From Bin87 sp963665395 (GTDB lineage Bacteria; Chloroflexota; Dehalococcoidia; Lucifugimonadales; UBA3495), in contig OY762251.1 in the NCBI GenBank assembly GCA_963665395.2, positions 3,224,001 through 3,288,000 on the forward strand: 64,000 nucleotides of DNA. Direction: 5' to 3'. This document shows positions 8,112-15,736 of the stretch, in pieces. Under the pieces are notes generated by a model that searched no databases, had not been told where the DNA came from, and worked only from the letters and a program-made list of their open reading frames with translations. Numbering within the stretch: the stretch's first letter is position 1; each line of letters begins with the position of its first letter. The translations under genes were made by a program, and so were the position numbers.

Positions 8112-8510
8112 GTGCCGCCGATAGTCGCCGAATACCAAGCGCCTTCGACCCATTTTCTGCTGAACCACGGCCCACACGTCCCGGTCTCCGTAGGCGGCCG
8201 TGGCACCGTAGCCTTGCTGGACTCGGGATCTCGTTACTCCTACGTCGATATGGATTTCGCCGCAGACCTCGGCGCTGGGCGGGAAGGCCGACACACGGCC
8301 AGGGGCGCAACCGGAACAGACACCTATCCCGCTTTCAACGTCAGTTTTCATATCCCTCTGCTCTCCATGTCCCTGGAACCGCCAATTCGTGGTCTCCCGC
8401 TCCGGGAACAGGAACATTTCTGGCGGGTAATCGTGGGCCGGGACATTCTCAAAGACTACGAGCTGACTATTGACTGGAGAAGCGGGCGCATCCGCTTGGT
8501 CGGACCCTGA
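8112..8510 (+). CDS. retropepsin-like aspartic protease domain protein
   Basis: This is a 132-residue protein. VALLDSGSRYSYVD near residue 32 is a D-(S/T)-G aspartic-protease loop, and VIVGRDILKDYELTID near the C-terminus is the typical second hallmark of single-lobed, dimerising retropepsin-like proteases. The likely start is the GTG at 8112, directly after the TGA of the preceding gene; an upstream ATG inside that gene is possible but lacks support. No signal peptide is seen, so it is probably cytosolic. Substrate unknown. Confidence 0.75.
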   Translation: MPPIVAEYQAPSTHFLLNHGPHVPVSVGGRGTVALLDSGSRYSYVDMDFAADLGAGREGRHTARGATGTDTYPAFNVSFHIPLLSMSLEPPIRGLPLREQEHFWRVIVGRDILKDYELTIDWRSGRIRLVGP

Positions 8511-8537
8511 AAACCGTTGCCGGAAAGCGGTTCGCGA

Positions 8538-10820
8538 TTACGGACTCGGCGTAACCGCCGCGCCGGACGCTTTCAGCGCGGCAATCTCGGCGTCCGAATA
8601 GCCGGCCTCCGCAAGAATCGCGTCGGTGTCCTGCCCGAAGTAGGGCGTCGGGTTGCCCAGGTGGGGCGGCGTGGCCGACAGGCGAGCCGTAACGCCGGAG
8701 TGGTCCACGCTACCCCAGACGGTGTGCTCCCGTGTGACGACGAAGCCGGCGTTGCGCACCACCGGGTCGTTGCGGTAGTCCTCCATGGTCAGGTTGGGCG
8801 ACACCGACACACCCAGCGGCCGCAGCGTCTGCATCCAGTGTTCGATGGTTTTGCCGGCGATGGCCTCGGCGATGGCGTCGCCGTCCTCGTGGATGTCGCG
8901 GAAGTTCAGCGCGGCCAGCAGGGAGCCGTAGGCGTCGTTGTCCGGGCAATGCACGTACAGCCAGCCGTCCGCCGCCTGGTACAGCCGCGAGCGAGTGGAG
9001 TAGCCGCGAGCGTCCACCCCTTCAATGTCCTCCCGCCGGTAGCCGTCATAGTCCAGGAAGTACGGCGATTGCAGCAGCCCGGCCGTCAGCGCCAGGCCGC
9101 TGTCCACCGACTGGCCCTGCCCGGTGCGGTTGCGCTCGTGCAGCGCCAGAGCGACGGCGTAAGCGCCCATCAGGCCGGTGCCGTAGTCGTTGACGGCGTA
9201 GGGCGCGAGCATCGGCTTGCCGTCCCGGCCGCCGCGCCGCACCTGCATTCCGCTGGTGCCTTGGGCCAACTGCTCCCAGCCGGCCCGTTCCGACCATGGC
9301 CCATCGTAGCCGAAGGCGTTCAGCGAGGCGTACACGATGTCCGGCTTGACCTTCTTCACCGCTTCGTAACCCAGGCCCAGCCGTTCCACCGCCGACTTGC
9401 GGTTGTTCTCCACGATGACGTCGGCGGATTCGACCAGCTTCCAGAAGACGGCCCGCCCTTCCTCAGTCTTGAGGTTCAGCATGATGCTGCGCTTGCCCCG
9501 GTTCACGTCGATGTAGCCCACCGGGTCCAGGATGCGGGTCGGGTCGTCAATCTTGATAACGTCCGCGCCGAACTCGCCCAGCGTCCGCCCGCAGGTCGGC
9601 CCGGCCAGGATGATGCAGAGGTCAAGCACCCGAACCCCTTGCAGCGCGGACATGATGTCGCCGTTGCCGTTTCCTGAAGCCGGCCGCGCCGGCGCGGATG
9701 CCAGCTCCGCCAGCGCTTCGTCGGTATGCTCACCCAACCGTGGCGCAGAGCCTTGTATCTTTCCCGGCGTCCCACGGAGCCGCACCTGCACCCCCGGTTG
9801 TTTCATGCGTCCTCGTTCCGCGTCTTCAACCTCCTCCACCATCTTGCTGGACACCGCGTGCTCGTGGACCAGCCATTCGTCCACCGTCTTGCACACCGTA
9901 CATGCGCCGCCCTGGGCATTGATATCCGCTTCCCATTGCCACGCCGTGCGCTCCTTGAACATCTCAGCGAAACGCTCCTGCCACACCGCAAGCGTGTCCG
10001 CATCCACCGGCCGGCCGAACAGCGGCGCCACTTCGTCAATCCAGTCGGTTCGCCCGGCGGCCGTCAGCGTCTGCCGGGCGAACCGCTCGAACATCCCGTG
10101 GTGGTACACCCAGCGCCCGTCGGCGCACTCGTAAGGATGCGACATCACAGTCCGCGGAAAGTCGAACAGGTCAACGTACTCGTAGTTGTTGAACTTGATG
10201 ATGCGGCTGCCCATGGCGGTGAACATCGCCGAGTGCAACGGCACCTCGATGCGTTGGCCCTTCCCGGTTTTATCCCGAGCGTTGATAGCCATTGCCACCG
10301 ACACCGACCCTAGCAACGCCGCGAAGGTGCTGGCGATGGGCAGCGGCGTGAACAACGGCTCGCCGCCGCTTTCGCCGGTTTCGGGATAAAAACCCGCCTC
10401 TGCGCTGATGACCGGATCCCACCCCGGCTCGTTGCGGCTGGGATGTTCCTCGCCGTAACCCGGCAGCGAGCAGTAAATCAGACCGGGATGGTCCGCCGAC
10501 AGGTCACCGTAACCTATGCCCAACCGTTCCGCCACGCCGGGCCGGAAATTCTCAATCACCACGTCGGCGTTGGCGACCAAACGCCGCGCGTTCTCCCGTC
10601 CTGCGTGGGTCTTCAGGTCCAGCGTCACCGACCGCTTGCCCCGGTTCCAGGTGGCAAACGCCGGTTCCGACCGGGCCGGATCACCTTCGGGCCGCTCCAC
10701 CTTTATAACGTGCGCCCCCTGGTCAGACAGCAGCATTCCCAGCATTGGCCCGGGCACATACTGCCCGAACTCCACCACGTGAATGTCGCGCAACGCGCCC
10801 GAAGTGCCGTTGGTAGTCAT
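8538..10820 (-). CDS. double-domain CaiB/BaiF CoA-transferase
   Basis: This is a 760-residue class III CoA-transferase with two full-length family domains, about residues 8-370 and 390-755. Class III enzymes move CoA between carboxylic acids through an aspartyl anhydride. The second half has the expected Asp (GQSVDSGL), whereas the first half has Glu at that place (GQRIEVPL). The halves might therefore be a structural and a catalytic partner in one chain. The gene lies 4 bp after the EGRQ-repeat membrane gene, in an operon that begins with the FAD oxidoreductase. Substrate cannot be told from sequence. Confidence 0.88.
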   Translation of the reverse strand: MTTNGTSGALRDIHVVEFGQYVPGPMLGMLLSDQGAHVIKVERPEGDPARSEPAFATWNRGKRSVTLDLKTHAGRENARRLVANADVVIENFRPGVAERLGIGYGDLSADHPGLIYCSLPGYGEEHPSRNEPGWDPVISAEAGFYPETGESGGEPLFTPLPIASTFAALLGSVSVAMAINARDKTGKGQRIEVPLHSAMFTAMGSRIIKFNNYEYVDLFDFPRTVMSHPYECADGRWVYHHGMFERFARQTLTAAGRTDWIDEVAPLFGRPVDADTLAVWQERFAEMFKERTAWQWEADINAQGGACTVCKTVDEWLVHEHAVSSKMVEEVEDAERGRMKQPGVQVRLRGTPGKIQGSAPRLGEHTDEALAELASAPARPASGNGNGDIMSALQGVRVLDLCIILAGPTCGRTLGEFGADVIKIDDPTRILDPVGYIDVNRGKRSIMLNLKTEEGRAVFWKLVESADVIVENNRKSAVERLGLGYEAVKKVKPDIVYASLNAFGYDGPWSERAGWEQLAQGTSGMQVRRGGRDGKPMLAPYAVNDYGTGLMGAYAVALALHERNRTGQGQSVDSGLALTAGLLQSPYFLDYDGYRREDIEGVDARGYSTRSRLYQAADGWLYVHCPDNDAYGSLLAALNFRDIHEDGDAIAEAIAGKTIEHWMQTLRPLGVSVSPNLTMEDYRNDPVVRNAGFVVTREHTVWGSVDHSGVTARLSATPPHLGNPTPYFGQDTDAILAEAGYSDAEIAALKASGAAVTPSP

Positions 10821-10824
10821 GGTT

Positions 10825-11394
10825 TTACTCCTGTGTTGGGTACTCCCCGTTCAAACTGGGCGGCGGTTCGTCGAAGGTCAAGCCGTTTGCTTCGGCCTCG
10901 CGTCGTCGCTCAAGCCATTGCAGCCAGCGTTCCTGCTGTTCGTGCCTCCCTTCCTGGCGGCCCTCCTGGCGGCCCTCCTGGCGGCCCTCCTGGCGGCCCT
11001 CCTGGCGGCCCTCCTGGCGGCCCTCCTGGCGGCCCTCCTGGCGGCCCTCCTGGCGGCCTTCCTGCCGGCCCTCTGCAAGCCCTTCTTCACGCGCCCGTTC
11101 CCGAGTGCGCTGCCGGTACCATGCACCGAACACCATGTCAATTGCCTCCGTCAAGATGTACGCGATTGGCAGGGCAAAGCCGATGTTGGGCGCGCCGGCG
11201 GTGACTATCGCGACGACCTGCCCGTCCCAACTCAGCCCAACTTGGGTGTTGAAGCTGTTGTAACTGCTTACGGCAGTAAGTATAAGCCAAACCGTAGTGA
11301 AGATGCCGGAAAACCAGCGGACCAACCTGGTCGGTATGTTGAGAATGCCCGTGCGCTCTTCCCAAGGGTCGCGATTGTCGTTTGGTGTTGCCAT
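10825..11394 (-). CDS. membrane protein with tandem EGRQ repeats
   Basis: This is a 189-residue protein. Two hydrophobic segments (around FSGIFTTVWLILTAVSS and VTAGAPNIGFALPIAYIL) are followed by a charged helix with ten EGRQ units and an EGRH. The units are encoded by a near-perfect 12-bp tandem repeat at about 10950-11070. A basic, Trp-rich tail follows. The 12-bp period keeps the frame when copies are gained or lost. It lies 23 bp after the oxidoreductase and 4 bp before the CoA-transferase, both on the same strand. Same overall plan as the 2.6-3.1 kb gene pair. Function unknown. Confidence 0.75.
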   Translation of the reverse strand: MATPNDNRDPWEERTGILNIPTRLVRWFSGIFTTVWLILTAVSSYNSFNTQVGLSWDGQVVAIVTAGAPNIGFALPIAYILTEAIDMVFGAWYRQRTRERAREEGLAEGRQEGRQEGRQEGRQEGRQEGRQEGRQEGRQEGRQEGRQEGRHEQQERWLQWLERRREAEANGLTFDEPPPSLNGEYPTQE

Positions 11395-11417
11395 GTCTCA
11401 TCCCAAAGCGAACCCGC

Positions 11418-12551
11418 TCACGAGGAGATGCCGCTGAACCGCTCCGGCTCGCATCCTTTCAAACTGACCTCCGTATTCCCGGAGGCGATAATTTCTGCAA
11501 TCCCCTTTCCCATTGCCGGCCCCAGCAGAATGCCCTTCTTCTGCCCGCCGGTGCAGATGTACGCGTTTTCCCAACCCGGCGCCCGACCTATGATCGGCAG
11601 CCAGTCCGGCGTGACCGGACGCAGGCACGCGGTATGCAGCACCTCATCCGCTCCGGCCAGGGAGGGCATCAGTCGTACCGCTCTCTGCATGATGCTTGCC
11701 CGCGCTTCTTCAGTCAGCGACAGGTCGAACCCGACGTCTTCCTCGGTGGAACCACACCAGATCAAGCCGTCCGTCTTGTCATACATCGAGCTCCCGCCGC
11801 CGATCAGCTCATAGGCCAATCCGGGCCCGTTGGGTTTCACCCTGATGATTTGTCCCTTCAACGGGTCCACGGGAATTGCGATGTCCAACCACTGCTCGGC
11901 GGTACGGCACCACGGGCCGGCGGCGATCAACAAGGCGCCACACGGTATCTCACCATCGCCGGTAACCACGGACTCCACACCCCCCTCGCCCACGCGCAAT
12001 CCCACCGCGCTTCCCGTGATGAATCGAGCTCCCCGTTTTTCGGCGGCGGCGGCCAGCGCCTGTGTAAATTCCATCCCGTCCAAAGCGCCATTGCCCACGG
12101 CCCGGACGCCGGCAATGACTTCGCCCGTCAATCGCGGCTCGAGAGCCAGAACATCCTCTCGCTCCAGCCACTCGGCCGAAAAGCCTGGCTCGGGAGCGTT
12201 GTTGAAAATCTCCAACGTCTCGTTGAGTTCCGCCAATTCCTCTGCATCCAGCGCGACCTTGAGGATGTGGGTAATCCGACCGTGATATTCGATCCCGGTC
12301 TCCGCCGGCAACGACTCCCACAATTCCCGGTGCAACCGGAATGACTGCAACGCCATGGGCCGCAGCGGCTCCGGCCAACCGTGCCCTTCCAGAGGGTTCA
12401 ATCCGCCGGCGTTGTATCCCGACGCCGCCTGCGCTACGCCGTCACGCTCTATGATGGTCGCCTGGACCCCGTTTTCGGCCAGATAGTAAGCAGCAGCGCA
12501 GCCCGCCGCGCCCCCGCCGATGATTACGACATCTGCAACTTGATCGCTCAT
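11418..12551 (-). CDS. FAD-dependent oxidoreductase of the DAO (glycine/sarcosine oxidase-like) family
   Basis: This is a 377-residue flavoprotein. The N-terminus has the dinucleotide-binding GGGAAG motif (VVIIGGGAAGCAAAYYLAE) followed by the ERD end of the second strand. The C-terminal CLRPVTPDWLPIIGRAPG and GGQKKGILLGPAMGKGIAE are typical of D-amino-acid/glycine/sarcosine oxidases that deaminate or demethylate small amines. It is the first gene of an operon with the EGRQ-repeat membrane protein and the double CoA-transferase. This suggests catabolism of an amine or amino-acid-derived substrate; the substrate is not deducible. Confidence 0.88.
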   Translation of the reverse strand: MSDQVADVVIIGGGAAGCAAAYYLAENGVQATIIERDGVAQAASGYNAGGLNPLEGHGWPEPLRPMALQSFRLHRELWESLPAETGIEYHGRITHILKVALDAEELAELNETLEIFNNAPEPGFSAEWLEREDVLALEPRLTGEVIAGVRAVGNGALDGMEFTQALAAAAEKRGARFITGSAVGLRVGEGGVESVVTGDGEIPCGALLIAAGPWCRTAEQWLDIAIPVDPLKGQIIRVKPNGPGLAYELIGGGSSMYDKTDGLIWCGSTEEDVGFDLSLTEEARASIMQRAVRLMPSLAGADEVLHTACLRPVTPDWLPIIGRAPGWENAYICTGGQKKGILLGPAMGKGIAEIIASGNTEVSLKGCEPERFSGISS

Positions 12552-12600
12552 TCTTCCGTTCCTGTCTGTCCTTAACGGCCAGTGTAAAATTGCGCTAGGA

Positions 12601-12606
12601 TATAAT
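12601..12606 (+). promoter_or_regulatory. -10 box of the FmdB-like gene
   Basis: A perfect TATAAT lies 18 nt before the ATG at 12625; no convincing -35 box is seen. GGGAGG lies between. Confidence 0.5.
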
Positions 12607-12624
12607 TCCCGGTGGGAGGTGTCT

Positions 12625-12876
12625 ATGCCAATCTACGAGTACCGTTGCGCATCCTGTGGTAACGAATTCGAATCCATCCGTCCCGTGTCCCGCGCCGACG
12701 ATCCTATCGATTGCAAATCCTGCGGCCAGCCGGCCACGCGGCAGATTTCCAACTTTTCGTTCAAGTCGGATACCTTCACTTCGCCCAAGCTGCGCAACCG
12801 CCCTGGCGAAACTTTCCGTGGCAGTCAACCCGACGGCGAGGCGAGCGAGACCGGCGCCGGCCAACCGGCGAATTAA
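12625..12876 (+). CDS. FmdB-family zinc-ribbon protein
   Basis: This is an 83-residue protein starting MPIYEYRCASCGNEFE with a second CKSCGQPA. The four cysteines form the zinc ribbon of the FmdB regulatory-protein family, found near many metabolic operons. The ATG at 12625 is preferred over the in-frame GTG six bases earlier because it matches the family N-terminus and has GGGAGG at the right distance. The C-terminal third is low-complexity and hydrophilic. The gene converges on the DUF971 gene, overlapping by four bases. Confidence 0.9.
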   Translation: MPIYEYRCASCGNEFESIRPVSRADDPIDCKSCGQPATRQISNFSFKSDTFTSPKLRNRPGETFRGSQPDGEASETGAGQPAN

Positions 12877-13211
12877 GGTTGGGCCGCGCGCGCCTCGTTG
12901 CAGGCGATACAGGTGCAGGCCGCCCGCAGCGCCCGGTAGGTGTAGATCCCGGTGTAGTGCGCGTCGCTCCACAAAAACTGGAGTGCGTACTGACCCACCG
13001 CCATCTGATCCAGCGCCCGCACGTCCTGGGGCACGCCGTCCGGGTCCAGCAGCGCCCGGCCCGTCATCTCCTCAACGCACGACGCGCATGGGCATCGCAG
13101 CCGCAGCATCCGGTGCGGGTAGATGCCCCGATGCCCGTCGTCCCAGTTGATGATGATGGCGTTGCCCGAGATGTCAACGTCGATCGGTTTGATGGCGTCG
13201 TAAGTCGTCAT
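12873..13211 (-). CDS. DUF971 (gamma-butyrobetaine hydroxylase N-terminal-like) protein
   Basis: This is a 112-residue protein with INWDDGHRGIYPHRMLRLRC followed by PCASCVEE, the classic DUF971 signature with a probable metal site, and a C-terminal CTCIAC that is extra. DUF971 proteins are often found beside Fe-S handling genes. The ATG at 13211 is chosen over a TTG at 13223 that lies inside the stop of the ThDP enzyme; either way the two genes abut and are probably cotranscribed. Confidence 0.85.
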   Translation of the reverse strand: MTTYDAIKPIDVDISGNAIIINWDDGHRGIYPHRMLRLRCPCASCVEEMTGRALLDPDGVPQDVRALDQMAVGQYALQFLWSDAHYTGIYTYRALRAACTCIACNEARAAQP

Positions 13212-13219
13212 GTCGTATA

Positions 13220-14914
13220 TCAACCTGAGGTCGGCGCCTGGACTTCCGCCAGCCGCGCCGGCCGGGGCATTTCGTCCGGATCTGTCGGGATTTCGATGAT
13301 GCTGGGCCCGTCTATGGCCAGGGCCTGGGCGAAAGCGGCGGCGATGTCCTCGGGCCGGTCCACGTAAAATCCTGCGCCGCCGAACAGTTCTGCGTATTTG
13401 TCGAATCGGGGGTTCACCGTGTCGGCGCCCACGTACCGCTCGTTGAAAGCGTACTTCTGGTAAGCCTTCTCCGAACCCCAGCAGTCGTTGTTCATCACCA
13501 CCGAGATGTTCTTCAATCCGTAGCGCACCGCCGTCTCAAACTCCTGGGCGTTGAACAGGAAACCGCCATCGCCGTTGAAGTTCACCACCGGGCGGTCGGG
13601 AGCGGCGAAGTTGGCCCCGATGGACGCCGGGAAGCTGAACCCCAGCCCGCCCAGGTCCAACGCCATAATCAGGCTGCGGGGCTGGTAGTAGTTCAGACGG
13701 TCCTGACCGAAGTTGGGCGCCAAACCGGCGTCCAGCGCGATGATGGCGTCCCGCGGCATCACCTTGCGCAGTTCGGCGTACACACGCTGCGGCTTGATGT
13801 AATCGCCGGTCAACCGGGCCTCCAAGGCCAGCCGCGCCGCCCGCGCCGCATTCCACGCTGCTACACGGCTAGCCCATTCCGGATCCGGTCGCAGCTCCGC
13901 CTCCGCCACGATGCCGTTGATTTCCTCCACCACGGCCCCCACGTCGCCCTCAACGCCGACGGTAATCGGATAGATGCGCCCGATTTCCTTGGGGTCAATC
14001 TCAATGTGCACGATCCGGGCGTCGGCCGGGATAAAACGGTGGTCAAAGAAAGTGGTGGACTGCCCCAACCGAGTGCCGGCCGCCACGATCACGTCGGCGT
14101 TGCGCACGGCGTCAATCGCCTCTTGAGCGCCCAGCCGTCCTAGATGTCCCAGGTAGTTGGGGTGGTCGTTGGGCACGGCGTCGGCCCGACCGTAGGACGT
14201 GACGATGGGCGCGCCGGTCAGTTCAGAAAGCCGCGCCACCGCCGCGTCCGCCAGGCTCCATTCCACGCCGCCACCGGCGAGAATCACTGGCCGCTGCGCC
14301 GCTAAAATCTCCCGAGCCGCCGCCTCAACTTGCGCCCGGTCGCCACGTGAACGACCTTGACCTGTCCGGTAGGCCGTTGGATCCATCAGGTCAACATCCA
14401 CTTCAGCCCCCGGCAGCAGGTCGCGCGGAATGTCCACCAGCACCGGCCCCATCTTTCCCGAAGTCGCAATTCGGAATGCTTGTCGCAAGGCATCGGGCAG
14501 CCGCTCAATCTTGTTGATTGCAAAACTCGCCTTGGTGATCGGCTCAAACAAAGCAACCTGGTCGAACTCCTGCGTGGAGTCCAGATGCTGATGGTCCCGC
14601 GACGCCGATGGGGCTAACACCACTACCGGCGAGTGCGCAACATACGCCGACCCAATGCCGTAGGTAAGGTTCAGCACGCCCGGCCCATTGGTCACCAGGC
14701 ACACCGATGGCGCGCCGGCAATCCGGCTGTACCCATCCGCCATCAACGCCGCCCCCTGCTCGTGCCGCACGCCCACAAACTCCATGTCCTCCCGGTCATA
14801 AAGTGGGTCCAGCACATCCAGGAAAGACGAGCCGACGATACCGAAAATCTTGCTGACGCCTTCCTGCTGTAGCAGTTCAATAACCGCCTCGCCGGCCTTC
14901 ATTCGTTGGGGCAT
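13220..14914 (-). CDS. thiamine-diphosphate-dependent enzyme (acetolactate synthase / sulfoacetaldehyde acetyltransferase-like)
   Basis: This 564-residue protein has all three domains of the acetohydroxyacid-synthase fold. The N-terminal Pyr domain has the catalytic Glu (GVRHEQGAALMADGYSR). The middle domain binds nucleotide. The C-terminal PP domain has GDGGFLFNAQEFETAVRYGL and VVMNNDCWG, the thiamine-diphosphate Mg site. The opening (VIELLQQEGVSKIFGIVGSS) recalls sulfoacetaldehyde acetyltransferase, but acetolactate synthase catabolic forms or glyoxylate carboligase are also possible. GAGAGGAG precedes the ATG at 14914. The DUF971 gene follows directly. Confidence 0.85.
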   Translation of the reverse strand: MPQRMKAGEAVIELLQQEGVSKIFGIVGSSFLDVLDPLYDREDMEFVGVRHEQGAALMADGYSRIAGAPSVCLVTNGPGVLNLTYGIGSAYVAHSPVVVLAPSASRDHQHLDSTQEFDQVALFEPITKASFAINKIERLPDALRQAFRIATSGKMGPVLVDIPRDLLPGAEVDVDLMDPTAYRTGQGRSRGDRAQVEAAAREILAAQRPVILAGGGVEWSLADAAVARLSELTGAPIVTSYGRADAVPNDHPNYLGHLGRLGAQEAIDAVRNADVIVAAGTRLGQSTTFFDHRFIPADARIVHIEIDPKEIGRIYPITVGVEGDVGAVVEEINGIVAEAELRPDPEWASRVAAWNAARAARLALEARLTGDYIKPQRVYAELRKVMPRDAIIALDAGLAPNFGQDRLNYYQPRSLIMALDLGGLGFSFPASIGANFAAPDRPVVNFNGDGGFLFNAQEFETAVRYGLKNISVVMNNDCWGSEKAYQKYAFNERYVGADTVNPRFDKYAELFGGAGFYVDRPEDIAAAFAQALAIDGPSIIEIPTDPDEMPRPARLAEVQAPTSG

Positions 14915-14953
14915 TGCTTGCACTCCTCTCGTTGGGAAAATCTTTGATGCCGG

Positions 14954-15736
14954 TCAAATCCAGGATTGCGGCAGTTCGGCCAAGATGCTCTCACCACCTA
15001 ACGGCAAGAAAACCGTCCGTTCAGTGGTGAAGAGTCGACGTAGGGTGCCATTGCCGTTTGGCAAAAGCCTCTGGCGTGCCATGCGTCGTAACCTCCTCTC
15101 AGGAGGGACGTTCCCCAGTGCGCTCAAATTCTTTCTTATGGCATCCGTTAAGAAGCGCCTATGCTTTTCGCGGGCTTGCCTCAAACGCCTAACGTTTAAC
15201 CCCAGGATTTTGATGGTCTCCCTGACGTTATCCGCGGGAATACCGACAGCAACGCAAGCGGAATCGTCGGCATCTATTTCGCCATTGGAACGCACACGAA
15301 ATAGGGACGGTTGCGTGGGTAGCATTCTGGGATCCAAGGCTTCCGTCCGGTCGTCCTTCGCCTGACCACAACTGATATTGCCGGGTGGTAGGGATCTTTC
15401 CTCGTCGCGGTGCTGTTCCAATACTGCTGGACCAAATTGATTTTCAGCCGACCCTCCCCTGCAACAGGCGATCATGTTCTCGTGGTCAAGGGTTCGCACT
15501 GGTTGAACCCTTCGAGGAATGACGTGCTCAACCTGACGGTCATTCTCCACTAGGTCTATCTCGCAATAAGCGCAAAGTCCGTGCTGGAGGTCTATCAAAG
15601 CCTCGCGGATCTCGCGGTACGGCTGACCGCCATCGTGGTTGTGGAAGTTAGGCCAAGAACGTATGTTGACGCCTGGTTGACCACGATAATGAACAAGGCC
15701 ATCGGTAGGATTGTCCAGCGATTTTATGCGCTTCAC
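14954..15736 (-). CDS. ptuB: HNH endonuclease of Septu type (PtuB-like, TIGR02646-like)
   Basis: This is a 260-residue nuclease. LQHGLCAYCEIDL, QVEHVIPRR, HENMIACCRGG and CGQAKDD give the zinc cysteines and the His of an HNH fold, in the spacing typical of the HNH proteins that accompany PtuA or retron-linked ATPases. It overlaps the ATPase gene by four bases (ATGA). In Septu systems PtuA and PtuB form a complex that degrades nucleic acid on phage infection. No reverse transcriptase is nearby, so a retron is unlikely. Activity here is inference. Confidence 0.8.
   Translation of the reverse strand: MKRIKSLDNPTDGLVHYRGQPGVNIRSWPNFHNHDGGQPYREIREALIDLQHGLCAYCEIDLVENDRQVEHVIPRRVQPVRTLDHENMIACCRGGSAENQFGPAVLEQHRDEERSLPPGNISCGQAKDDRTEALDPRMLPTQPSLFRVRSNGEIDADDSACVAVGIPADNVRETIKILGLNVRRLRQAREKHRRFLTDAIRKNLSALGNVPPERRLRRMARQRLLPNGNGTLRRLFTTERTVFLPLGGESILAELPQSWI

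Noticed and set aside
10443..11814. Plus-strand frames reading GGPP and LLAA repeats
   Set aside because: They are other frames of the 12-bp EGRQ repeat; the minus-strand frame has the ribosome binding site and flanking non-repeat sequence.
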